NCBI GenBank assembly: GCA_963506915.1
Contig: CAUORE010000032.1
Span: forward strand, 1-18,005
Direction: 5' to 3'
DNA: 18,005 nucleotides
Source of the DNA: JABCPE02 sp963506915
Lineage (GTDB): Bacteria > Bacteroidota > Bacteroidia > Flavobacteriales > Weeksellaceae
Part shown: piece by piece, positions 8,128-14,818 of the stretch
How the letters are laid out: each line of letters opens with the position of its first letter
Numbering within the stretch: the stretch's first letter is position 1
Notes under the pieces: generated by a model
Databases searched by the model: none
What the model was told of the DNA's origin: nothing
Seen by the model: the letters and a program-made list of their open reading frames with translations, nothing else
Translations under genes and position numbers: made by a program

Positions 8128-8178
8128 AAAAAAACAAGAAAAAATTAAATAAAGTATAATCATTAAAAATTAAAAGTT

Positions 8179-8865
8179 ATGTTTAAATCAAAAGATGCTG
8201 TGTTAAACTTCATTTATTCAATGGGTGCAGCGGTAGTAATTTTCGGAGCGTTAGTAAAAATGACACACCTTCCTATTCCAGGTGTAAGTGGTAACTTTAT
8301 CTTAGGTTTGGGACTTGCTGTGGAATGTTTCATCTTCATCGTGTTTGCATTCAACCCACCTGCAGAAGAAACTAAATACGCATGGGAAAATGTATATCCA
8401 GAATTAATGGATGCTAATGCTACTCCAAAGCCAAGAAAGGCTGTAGAATCTAAAGTTACATCTAACATTTCTGAATTAGAAGTTTCTTTATCTGAAAAAT
8501 TGGATAAAATGTTAGCAGATGCTAAATTGGATGTTGCTATGTTCGAAAGATTGAGAACAGGAATTGATAAATTCTCTCACTCTGTAGACCAAATTAACCA
8601 AACTGTAGATGTTTCTGCTTCTACTCACAAATATAATGAGCAAATGGCTTTGGCTGCTAATCACTTAGAAAGCATCAATGCACTATACGCTCTACAATTA
8701 GAACACGGAAGACAACAGTCTGAGTACAGCAAAAAATATGTAGCTGACATCCAAAAATCAGCTGAACAGTCAGAGAAGTTTAATGAAGAATTGAAAGGAT
8801 TGACTACAAACCTTAATAGCTTGAACAGAGTTTATGGAGGTATGTTAACAGCGATGAAAGCTTAA
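8179..8865 (+). CDS. gldL: Type IX secretion / gliding motor subunit GldL
   Basis: GldL (PorL) is the inner-membrane proton-channel subunit of the motor that powers type IX secretion and gliding, working with GldM. The 228-residue protein has two N-terminal membrane helices, about 9-28 and 38-58, joined by a short loop (MTHLPIPGVSGN). A long helical cytoplasmic tail (about 95-225) has heptad-like spacing and probably forms coiled coils. Protonatable residues sit in the helices at Y13, K27, H30 and E49; from memory these correspond, even in numbering, to residues shown important in the Flavobacterium johnsoniae motor. The conserved WENVYPEL segment follows the membrane part. It lies 51 bases after gldK and 48 before gldM in an A/T-rich, Shine-Dalgarno-free setting normal for this phylum. 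Confidence 0.95.
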   Translation: MFKSKDAVLNFIYSMGAAVVIFGALVKMTHLPIPGVSGNFILGLGLAVECFIFIVFAFNPPAEETKYAWENVYPELMDANATPKPRKAVESKVTSNISELEVSLSEKLDKMLADAKLDVAMFERLRTGIDKFSHSVDQINQTVDVSASTHKYNEQMALAANHLESINALYALQLEHGRQQSEYSKKYVADIQKSAEQSEKFNEELKGLTTNLNSLNRVYGGMLTAMKA

Positions 8866-8913
8866 TTTCTCATTGTGATTTTTAAATAATTTTAAACCAA
8901 AAAAAATTAAAAA

Positions 8914-10476
8914 ATGGCAAAAGAGAAATTATCACCTCGTCAGAAGATGATTAACCTAATGTACTTGGTTTTCATCTGTATGTTGGCGATGCAAATTGAC
9001 CAAGAGATTATTAGATCTTATTTTGACACTAATTCATCTCTACAAGAGTCAAGAGAGTTGACTGAAAATAAAACTGATAAAATTTTTGAGCAAACCTTAA
9101 AGGCTAAATCTGAAACTAATGAAGCAGCAGCTCAAAACTATGAGATTTATCAGGGATTGAAAGGAAAAATCAATACTTTAGTAGAATCAATAGAAGGCAT
9201 CAAAACTCAATTGAAGAAAGAGGCTGGATATGATGAAAAATCTGGAGTAGAAGATAATTTCAATGCTTTGAATGGTACGGAATATTCTACAACTAAGTTC
9301 TTTGATGGAGGTGATGAAAATACTCCTTCTAAGGTTGCTAAGGATTTGACTAAACAAATAAATGATCTTAGAACATTTATTTCTCAGTCTTTCGGAAATG
9401 TTCCAGAAATGAAAAACCTAGTGGAAAGAGCTAACCAAACAATGGTTACTGAATTTCCAAAAGGAGAAACAAGAAATGGTAAAGGATGGTTACAATATAA
9501 ATTCCACAACCAACCATTGATTGCGGCATTATCTAACTTGGAAGTTATCCAATCAGAAGCGAGAAACTTGCAGTCAGATGCTTTGGCATTGATGCTTCAA
9601 GAAAAAGTGGATGCTGATATCAAATTCAATGCATACGAAGCTATCGTTGCTGGTCCTACAGTAATTATCCAAGGTCAGCCTGTAGAAGCTAAAGTATTCA
9701 TCGGAACATATTCTGATGATCCAAATCTTCAGTTCACAGGAGTTGATAGAACAACTAGAGGTATGGGATACAAAACTCTAGGAGGAGGAGTAGGAGAACA
9801 TACAATGAGTGGTACAGTTTCTTATAGAAACTCTAAAGGAGAAATGGTAGCATTGCCTTTCAAACACAACTATAGAGTAATCGCTGGTGCAGAGGAAGTT
9901 AAACTTCAAAGTGGAGCTTTGATTTCTGCTGATAAGATGAATGTACTATATAGAGGTGTAGAAAACCCTGTGTCTGCATCTATGTTAGGTGTTGATAACT
10001 CTACAGTAACTCTTTCTGCACCAGGTGCAAGTGTATCAGGTGGTAGAGGTAAATGGGTTATCAGACCAGGAGCTGGAAATACTGTAAATATTACAGTGTC
10101 AGGAAAACAACCTAATGGAAAAGTGGTTTCTCAATCATTCCCATTCCGTATTAAGAGTGTTCCAGCACCACAAGGACAGATCAGATCTCAGAATGTAGTT
10201 TCTATGCCTGCAAGTTCTATTTCAAAACAAGTGATTTCGGCAGCTATACCTGATTTCGACTTCCCTGTAAGTTTCCAAGTAACAGGATTTAGATTCAAAG
10301 CGCCTGGAAAAGCAGCAATGTATGTGAGCGGAAACTCTCTAAGTGCAGCTGCTGGTCTTACAGCTGGATTGAGAGCTGGTGATGTATGTTATGTGTTTGA
10401 TATCCAAGCTACTGCTACAGGATTGGGTGGACAAATGCTTAAAAATATCAGCCCAGTTGTCATAAATGTTCAGTAG
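8914..10476 (+). CDS. gldM: Type IX secretion / gliding motor subunit GldM
   Basis: GldM (PorM) pairs with GldL: its single N-terminal helix sits inside the GldL ring and its long periplasmic part carries force to the GldK/GldN ring. The 520-residue protein begins with a short cytoplasmic stretch (MAKEKLSPRQK), then one membrane helix of about 13-28 (MINLMYLVFICMLAMQ) without a cleavage site. Just after it is E31, at the position I recall for the functionally important glutamate of F. johnsoniae GldM. A helical domain (about 40-220) is followed by a series of beta domains with motifs such as GPTVIIQGQP and GTYSDDPNLQF, as in known GldM structures. The four-domain periplasmic layout and length agree with the family. 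The downstream gap to gldN is 29 bases. Confidence 0.96.
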   Translation: MAKEKLSPRQKMINLMYLVFICMLAMQIDQEIIRSYFDTNSSLQESRELTENKTDKIFEQTLKAKSETNEAAAQNYEIYQGLKGKINTLVESIEGIKTQLKKEAGYDEKSGVEDNFNALNGTEYSTTKFFDGGDENTPSKVAKDLTKQINDLRTFISQSFGNVPEMKNLVERANQTMVTEFPKGETRNGKGWLQYKFHNQPLIAALSNLEVIQSEARNLQSDALALMLQEKVDADIKFNAYEAIVAGPTVIIQGQPVEAKVFIGTYSDDPNLQFTGVDRTTRGMGYKTLGGGVGEHTMSGTVSYRNSKGEMVALPFKHNYRVIAGAEEVKLQSGALISADKMNVLYRGVENPVSASMLGVDNSTVTLSAPGASVSGGRGKWVIRPGAGNTVNITVSGKQPNGKVVSQSFPFRIKSVPAPQGQIRSQNVVSMPASSISKQVISAAIPDFDFPVSFQVTGFRFKAPGKAAMYVSGNSLSAAAGLTAGLRAGDVCYVFDIQATATGLGGQMLKNISPVVINVQ

Positions 10477-10505
10477 TAAATAAATATAATTAATATTAAA
10501 ATAAA

Positions 10506-11612
10506 ATGAGAAGAATATTATTGTTCTTTCTTGTATTTACCTTCTTCTTTGCAGATGCTCAGAAGGGAAAAGGCAAAAAGAAAGCTGGAGCTAAAAAGAC
10601 AGCAGTAGCCCCAAAAGGTAAAAAAGGTAAAAAAGGAAAGACTAAAACTGTTCAAGAAGAGCCAGAACAACCAGCAGAGCCTGTTGTAGAGGTTAAAAAA
10701 GAGGAAGAGATTCCATTGAATCCAGTGAACTCTTTGAGTATCCTTAACTCAGATTCACCAGCTGCGTTGAGACACTACAGAAACTTGAATACAGTTAAGA
10801 AAGGGGATTCTCTTATTTCCGTAAAAAACAATCCAGTAAAATACGGATATGTAGAGGATAAGGATATTGTTAGAAGTATGGTGGTATGGGAAATTATTGA
10901 TATGAACGAAAAAATCAATAGACCATTCTATTATAACTCTGATGGTTTAGTAGCTTCTACAAAATCTTTGTACCAACTTCTTTTAGATGGAGTAAATGAT
11001 GGCTCTATTAAAGAAGTGTATAAAGATGAGATGTTTAAAGATAGAATGACTAAACAAGAAATAGAAAATGCTACGAAATTCGTGCGTATCTCTGATGCAT
11101 ATATCGAAAGAGTCAATGCTGGGGAGAAAATTTCAGAAGAAGAGAAACAACAATACATAGATGTTTATGAAACTAAATCTGAAAATGTAAAGATGCTGAA
11201 GATCAAAGGTATGTGGTACATTGATCGTAGAGATGCACAGCTGAAATACAGATTATTAGGTATTTCTGCTATGGGTAAAGACCCATCATCAAATGCCTTG
11301 ACAGGACCTAATGGAGAACCTCTTGGTAACGCAGATGAGCTTATTGATTTGTTCTGGGTATTCTACCCAAGTGCAAGGGAAGTATTGGCAAATGCAGTAG
11401 TATTTAACAATAAGAACTTGTCTTCTGACCTTACTTTTGATGATTTATTGAATGCAAGAAGATTCTCTTCTATCATCTATAGATCTGAAAATGGGTATGG
11501 TACAGGGAATATCAAAGACTACATCCCGAATGATGCTAACGCTCAACTAGAAGAGAGCGAAAGAATCAAAAATCAAATTCTCGAGATGGAGAATGATATG
11601 TGGAATTATTAA
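10506..11612 (+). CDS. gldN: Type IX secretion / gliding ring protein GldN
   Basis: GldN (PorN) is a periplasmic protein that binds GldK to build the outer-membrane-associated ring. The 368 residues start with a cleaved signal peptide (MRRILLFFLV..., cleavage probable after FADA, residue 18). Next comes a lysine/glycine-rich low-complexity stretch, about residues 20-48, then a Glu/Pro-rich linker (49-70), then the conserved domain. That domain shows YNSDGLVASTKSLYQLLLDG and DEMFKDRMT, an IKGMWYIDRRD segment, and LIDLFWVFYPSAREVLA, all typical of GldN. The basic stretch is longer than I would expect for family members and contains a 9-base DNA repeat. It is the last gene of the gld run, followed by a strong hairpin. 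No gldO-like second copy is in view. Confidence 0.95.
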   Translation: MRRILLFFLVFTFFFADAQKGKGKKKAGAKKTAVAPKGKKGKKGKTKTVQEEPEQPAEPVVEVKKEEEIPLNPVNSLSILNSDSPAALRHYRNLNTVKKGDSLISVKNNPVKYGYVEDKDIVRSMVVWEIIDMNEKINRPFYYNSDGLVASTKSLYQLLLDGVNDGSIKEVYKDEMFKDRMTKQEIENATKFVRISDAYIERVNAGEKISEEEKQQYIDVYETKSENVKMLKIKGMWYIDRRDAQLKYRLLGISAMGKDPSSNALTGPNGEPLGNADELIDLFWVFYPSAREVLANAVVFNNKNLSSDLTFDDLLNARRFSSIIYRSENGYGTGNIKDYIPNDANAQLEESERIKNQILEMENDMWNY

Positions 11613-11635
11613 TTTTATTATAATTTTAACATAAT

Positions 11636-11670
11636 AGCCTAGGCAAATTTTGCCTAGGTTTTTTTATTTT
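11636..11670 (+). terminator. Rho-independent terminator after gldN
   Basis: A near-perfect palindrome, CCTAGGCAAA (11638-11647) and TTTGCCTAGG (11649-11658), forms a GC-containing stem of at least 8 bp. It is followed at once by seven T residues and TATTTTT. It starts about 24 bases after the gldN stop and closes the long run of genes. Confidence 0.85.
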
Positions 11671-11672
11671 TG
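11665..11672 (+). promoter_or_regulatory. Candidate -7 element for the FAD oxidoreductase gene, overlapping the gldN terminator tail
   Basis: TATTTTTG matches TAnnTTTG and ends 5 bases before the ATG at 11678. Transcription would begin at or within a couple of bases of the start codon. No -33 TTTG stands at normal spacing (the nearest, 11649-11652, is only 12 bases away and lies in the hairpin), so the call is tentative. Confidence 0.35.
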
Positions 11673-11677
11673 TGGTT

Positions 11678-12721
11678 ATGAGAGATACAGAATACATCAT
11701 TGTAGGAGATGGATATGCGGCTTTATTTTTTGCACATCAGCTGTTAAAAGAAAATAAAGATTTCGTTATTTTTTCAGAAGGGAAGAAGAGCGCATCGCAG
11801 ATTTCGGCTGGGATGATCAATCCTGTGGTTTTGAAGCGTTTTACTTCTTTTTGGCTGGCAAAGGAACAGATAGATTTTTTGCATAAAACTCTGTCTGAAA
11901 TACAGCAGTATACAGGCAAAAATTATTTGATAAATAAGCCTATTCAAAGAATTTTTCATAATGAAGAGGAAAGAGAATTATGGCAGAAAAAGATGAAAGA
12001 AGAAAGCCTTAGACCTTTTTTGCATCCTGTTTTTGAGGAATTGGATGTGGTGAAAAATCCATTTAGTTCAGGTAGGGTAAATCATTCTGCGAGGCTCGAT
12101 GTAGAGGCATTCTTTGGAGATATTTTACAATATTTGCAAAAAAACGAATATTTGGTGAAAGAAAGATTTGATTACGATGCTCTTGATGTAGAAAACTCTC
12201 AGTATAAGGATATTAAGTTTAAAAATATTGTTTTTGCGGAAGGAATAGCCGTGAAGCAGAATCCATATTTCAAAGAAATTCCTATTCATATTAACAAAGG
12301 ACATCATTTGGTGGTAAATCTCTCTGTGCCGCTGGAAGGAGATTTTACGATTAAGAAAAAGCATTTTATTTTTCCATTGGAAAACGGAAAATATTATTAT
12401 GGGGGAACTTACGATAGGGAAAGAACTGATGAAAATGTAGATGAAGAGGCGAAAGAGCAGCTGATGAACGGGCTGTCTCAGTTTTATCCAGAAAAATTCG
12501 AAGTGGAGGAAATCAATGTAGGATTTCGTCCTACCGTGGCGGATAGAAGACCTATTTTAGGAAGACATGAAAAACACAAAAACCTTTATGTTTTCAATGG
12601 GCTGGGAGCAAGAGGAATTCTGAATGGATGCTATTTTTCAAAGGAGCTTTTTGATTTTATTGAAGGTAAAAAAGATTTGCTTCCAGAAGTGAATTTAACC
12701 AGATTTACAGAACAGAAATAA
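11678..12721 (+). CDS. FAD-dependent oxidoreductase, D-amino-acid oxidase-like (DAO family)
   Basis: 347 residues from the ATG used here. The N-terminus is a dinucleotide-binding fold (TEYIIVGDGYAALFF), then SQISAGMINPVVLKRF (about 36-52), the conserved ASxxxAG/NPV segment of DAO-type flavoenzymes. The C-terminus carries GFRPTVADRRPILG and NGLGARGI, the FAD-contact motifs of the family. The third glycine of GxGxxG is alanine here (G10-D-G-Y-A-A15), a mild departure. It probably oxidises an amine or amino acid; the substrate cannot be told. A GTG at 11672 would add two residues, but that base lies inside the likely -7 promoter element, so I use the ATG. It lies downstream of gldN but beyond a terminator, so it is not part of that operon, and it is convergent with panC. 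Confidence 0.85.
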   Translation: MRDTEYIIVGDGYAALFFAHQLLKENKDFVIFSEGKKSASQISAGMINPVVLKRFTSFWLAKEQIDFLHKTLSEIQQYTGKNYLINKPIQRIFHNEEERELWQKKMKEESLRPFLHPVFEELDVVKNPFSSGRVNHSARLDVEAFFGDILQYLQKNEYLVKERFDYDALDVENSQYKDIKFKNIVFAEGIAVKQNPYFKEIPIHINKGHHLVVNLSVPLEGDFTIKKKHFIFPLENGKYYYGGTYDRERTDENVDEEAKEQLMNGLSQFYPEKFEVEEINVGFRPTVADRRPILGRHEKHKNLYVFNGLGARGILNGCYFSKELFDFIEGKKDLLPEVNLTRFTEQK

Positions 12722-12723
12722 AT

Positions 12724-12757
12724 AAAAATCCCACCATTTGGCGGGATTTATTTTTTT
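12724..12757. terminator. Bidirectional terminator between the FAD oxidoreductase and panC
   Basis: AAATCCC (12726-12732) pairs with GGGATTT (12743-12749), and an inner CC/GG pairs around a short loop. An A-run on the left and seven T residues on the right let it work for both convergent genes. Confidence 0.8.
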
Positions 12758-12761
12758 GAAA

Positions 12762-13607
12762 TTAGTCAAGATGGATATTATCAATCAATCGAACTCCATC
12801 GACCAAAACAACGATGAACGCTCGGTAATTCTTTCCGTTTTCGATTTTATCTGCTTCTTTCAAGGTTTCTTCATCTGCGATGATGAAATATTCCAGCTCA
12901 AAGTCAGAGTCCTCAAAGGTTTTTTCTACAAATGTTTTGACATCAGAGAGGCTGGATTTTCTGAACATTTCGTTGGCTTTTACCAAAGTAGCATAGATAA
13001 GTTTGGCTTTGTCTCTTTGTTCAGGACTTAGCCTCATATTTCGCGAACTCATCGCCAGTCCGCTCTCTTCCCTAAAAATGGGCATTCCTACGATGTTGAT
13101 AGGCAATTGCAGTTTTTGAACTAATTTTTTGATAATTGCCAGTTGCTGAAAATCTTTGTCGCCGAAATAGGCATTATCAGGCTGAACTTGTCTGAAAAAT
13201 TCTTCCACCACAGTTCCTACACCGTCAAAATGTCCAGGTCTAGATTTTCCTTCCATTTCGTTTTCTAACCCGTCAAAATCATAGCTTTTTCGCTCTAAAC
13301 CATTAGGGTAAAGGTCTTCCACGGATGGAGTATAGACTGCATCTACATTTTTTGTTTTTTCTAAAAGGTCAATGTCTGCTTCTATAGTTCGTGGATATTT
13401 TTCTAAATCCTCAGGGTTGTTGAACTGAGTAGGATTCACGAAAATAGAAGAAACTACGATATCATTTTCCTTTCTTGCTCTCTCGTAGAGTGAAAGGTGT
13501 CCGCCATGCAGCGCGCCCATTGTAGGAGCGAAACCTATTTTTAGCCCTTTGTTTTTGGCATTAGCGATATAAATTTGTAAATCTTTAGCGTTTCTGATAA
13601 TTTCCAT
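12762..13607 (-). CDS. panC: Pantoate--beta-alanine ligase (pantothenate synthetase)
   Basis: Joins pantoate and beta-alanine with ATP to make pantothenate, the last step of vitamin B5 synthesis, in the cytosol. The 281-residue length is normal. ATP-binding motifs of this nucleotidyltransferase-like enzyme are present: APTMGALHGGH (28-37, HIGH-like), VNPTQF (58-62), RPGHFDGVGTVV (123-134), GDKDFQQL (149-156) and LAMSSRNMRLS (184-194, the KMSKS-equivalent). No catalytic residue appears to be missing. The gene is alone on its strand here; panD and panB are not in the window. It is divergent from gapA across a 167-base gap in which I see no convincing panC promoter. Confidence 0.96.
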   Translation of the reverse strand: MEIIRNAKDLQIYIANAKNKGLKIGFAPTMGALHGGHLSLYERARKENDIVVSSIFVNPTQFNNPEDLEKYPRTIEADIDLLEKTKNVDAVYTPSVEDLYPNGLERKSYDFDGLENEMEGKSRPGHFDGVGTVVEEFFRQVQPDNAYFGDKDFQQLAIIKKLVQKLQLPINIVGMPIFREESGLAMSSRNMRLSPEQRDKAKLIYATLVKANEMFRKSSLSDVKTFVEKTFEDSDFELEYFIIADEETLKEADKIENGKNYRAFIVVLVDGVRLIDNIHLD

Positions 13608-13705
13608 AATGATAAAATAATATTCGGTAAAATTAGAAAAAATTAAAGTAAAAATTATGCCAAATGAAATATTAAATTTAACTCGTTTTATTGGACTTTA
13701 TTTTG

Positions 13706-13713
13706 TAAATTTG
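13706..13713 (+). promoter_or_regulatory. Bacteroidota -7 promoter element for gapA
   Basis: TAAATTTG is a perfect TAnnTTTG match. It predicts a leader of about 55 bases before the ATG at 13775, long enough for a ribosome-binding leader. A clear TTTG -33 box is not seen at the usual distance. Confidence 0.55.
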
Positions 13714-13774
13714 TGCAGGTTAAGTTTCATACCTTAGATAATGAGAAGAAAACTTTAAATTTAATTATAACATC

Positions 13775-14779
13775 ATGTCAAAAATCAAAGTAGGAATCAA
13801 CGGATTCGGTAGAATTGGGAGTTTAGTTTTCAACGCAATGGTTGAAAGAGATAACATCGAGGTTGTAGGAATTAACGACCTTGTGAATGCTGAATACATG
13901 GCATACATGCTAAAATATGATTCGGTTCACGGGAAATTCGCAGGAGAGGTTTCTGTAGAAGGGAACGACCTTATCGTAAACGGAAAGAGAATAAGAGTAA
14001 CTTCTGAAAGAGATCCTAACAACTTGAAATGGAATGAAGTAGGTGCGGAATACATCGTGGAATCTACAGGGCTTTTCTTAACAAAAGAAACTGCTACTGC
14101 CCACCTGAATGCAGGTGCGAAAAAAGTGGTTCTTTCTGCTCCATCAAAAGATGATACGCCAATGTTCGTAATGGGAGTAAACCACAAAGAACTAAAAGCT
14201 GACCAAAATATTTTCTCTAACGCTTCTTGTACTACCAACTGTCTTGCGCCATTAGCAAAAGTGGTTCATGATAACTTCGGGATTGTAGAAGGGTTGATGA
14301 CTACTGTACACGCTACTACGGCTACACAGAGAACTGTGGATGGTCCATCTATAAAAGACTGGAGAGGTGGTCGTTCAGCATTGTTGAATATCATTCCTTC
14401 TTCTACAGGTGCTGCTAAAGCGGTAGGAAAAGTGATCCCTTCACTTAACGGAAAATTGACAGGTATGGCGTTCAGAGTGCCTACTGCTGATGTTTCTGTG
14501 GTGGATTTAACGGTAAGATTAGAAAAAGCAACTTCTTACGATGAAATTTCTCAAGCTATCAAATATGCTTCAGAAAACGAATTAAAAGGAATTTTAGGCT
14601 ATACAGAAGATCCTGTGGTATCTCAGGACTTTATAGGAGACAAGAGAACTTCTATCTTCGATAAAGGAGCAGGAATTATGCTTTCTCCTAACTTCGTGAA
14701 GTTGGTATCTTGGTATGACAATGAGACAGGATATTCTAATAAGCTGACAGACTTGCTGGCTCATTCAGCGACATTATAA
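13775..14779 (+). CDS. gapA: Glyceraldehyde-3-phosphate dehydrogenase, type I
   Basis: Oxidises glyceraldehyde-3-phosphate to 1,3-bisphosphoglycerate in glycolysis, or the reverse, in the cytosol. It has 334 residues, the standard length. Visible: NAD-binding NGFGRIG (9-15) with D35 in GINDL pointing to NAD over NADP; the active site SNASCTTNCLAP with catalytic C152; H179 in TTVHATT; SSTGAAKAVGKV and the phosphate-binding RVPTADVSVVDL segment; and the C-terminal SWYDNETGYSNKL. Codons often end in C (aac, ttc, atc), as expected for a strongly expressed gene and unlike the neighbours. It has its own promoter element and its own terminator, so it looks monocistronic. Confidence 0.97.
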   Translation: MSKIKVGINGFGRIGSLVFNAMVERDNIEVVGINDLVNAEYMAYMLKYDSVHGKFAGEVSVEGNDLIVNGKRIRVTSERDPNNLKWNEVGAEYIVESTGLFLTKETATAHLNAGAKKVVLSAPSKDDTPMFVMGVNHKELKADQNIFSNASCTTNCLAPLAKVVHDNFGIVEGLMTTVHATTATQRTVDGPSIKDWRGGRSALLNIIPSSTGAAKAVGKVIPSLNGKLTGMAFRVPTADVSVVDLTVRLEKATSYDEISQAIKYASENELKGILGYTEDPVVSQDFIGDKRTSIFDKGAGIMLSPNFVKLVSWYDNETGYSNKLTDLLAHSATL

Positions 14780-14785
14780 TAAACA

Positions 14786-14818
14786 AAGAGCCTCTTTTTA
14801 GAGGCTTTTATTTTTTTT
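14786..14818 (+). terminator. Rho-independent terminator of gapA
   Basis: AGCCTCT (14789-14795) pairs with AGAGGCT (14800-14806) over a TTTT loop, then TTTATTTTTTTT. The T-tract runs straight into the ATG of the next gene at 14819. Confidence 0.85.

Noticed and set aside
12738..13031. Plus-strand frame of 97 codons in the panC region
   Set aside because: Antisense to a full, motif-complete panC and starting inside the bidirectional terminator.
13927..14238. Minus-strand frame of 103 codons inside gapA
   Set aside because: Shadow of the highly biased gapA codons; no family resemblance and no promoter.
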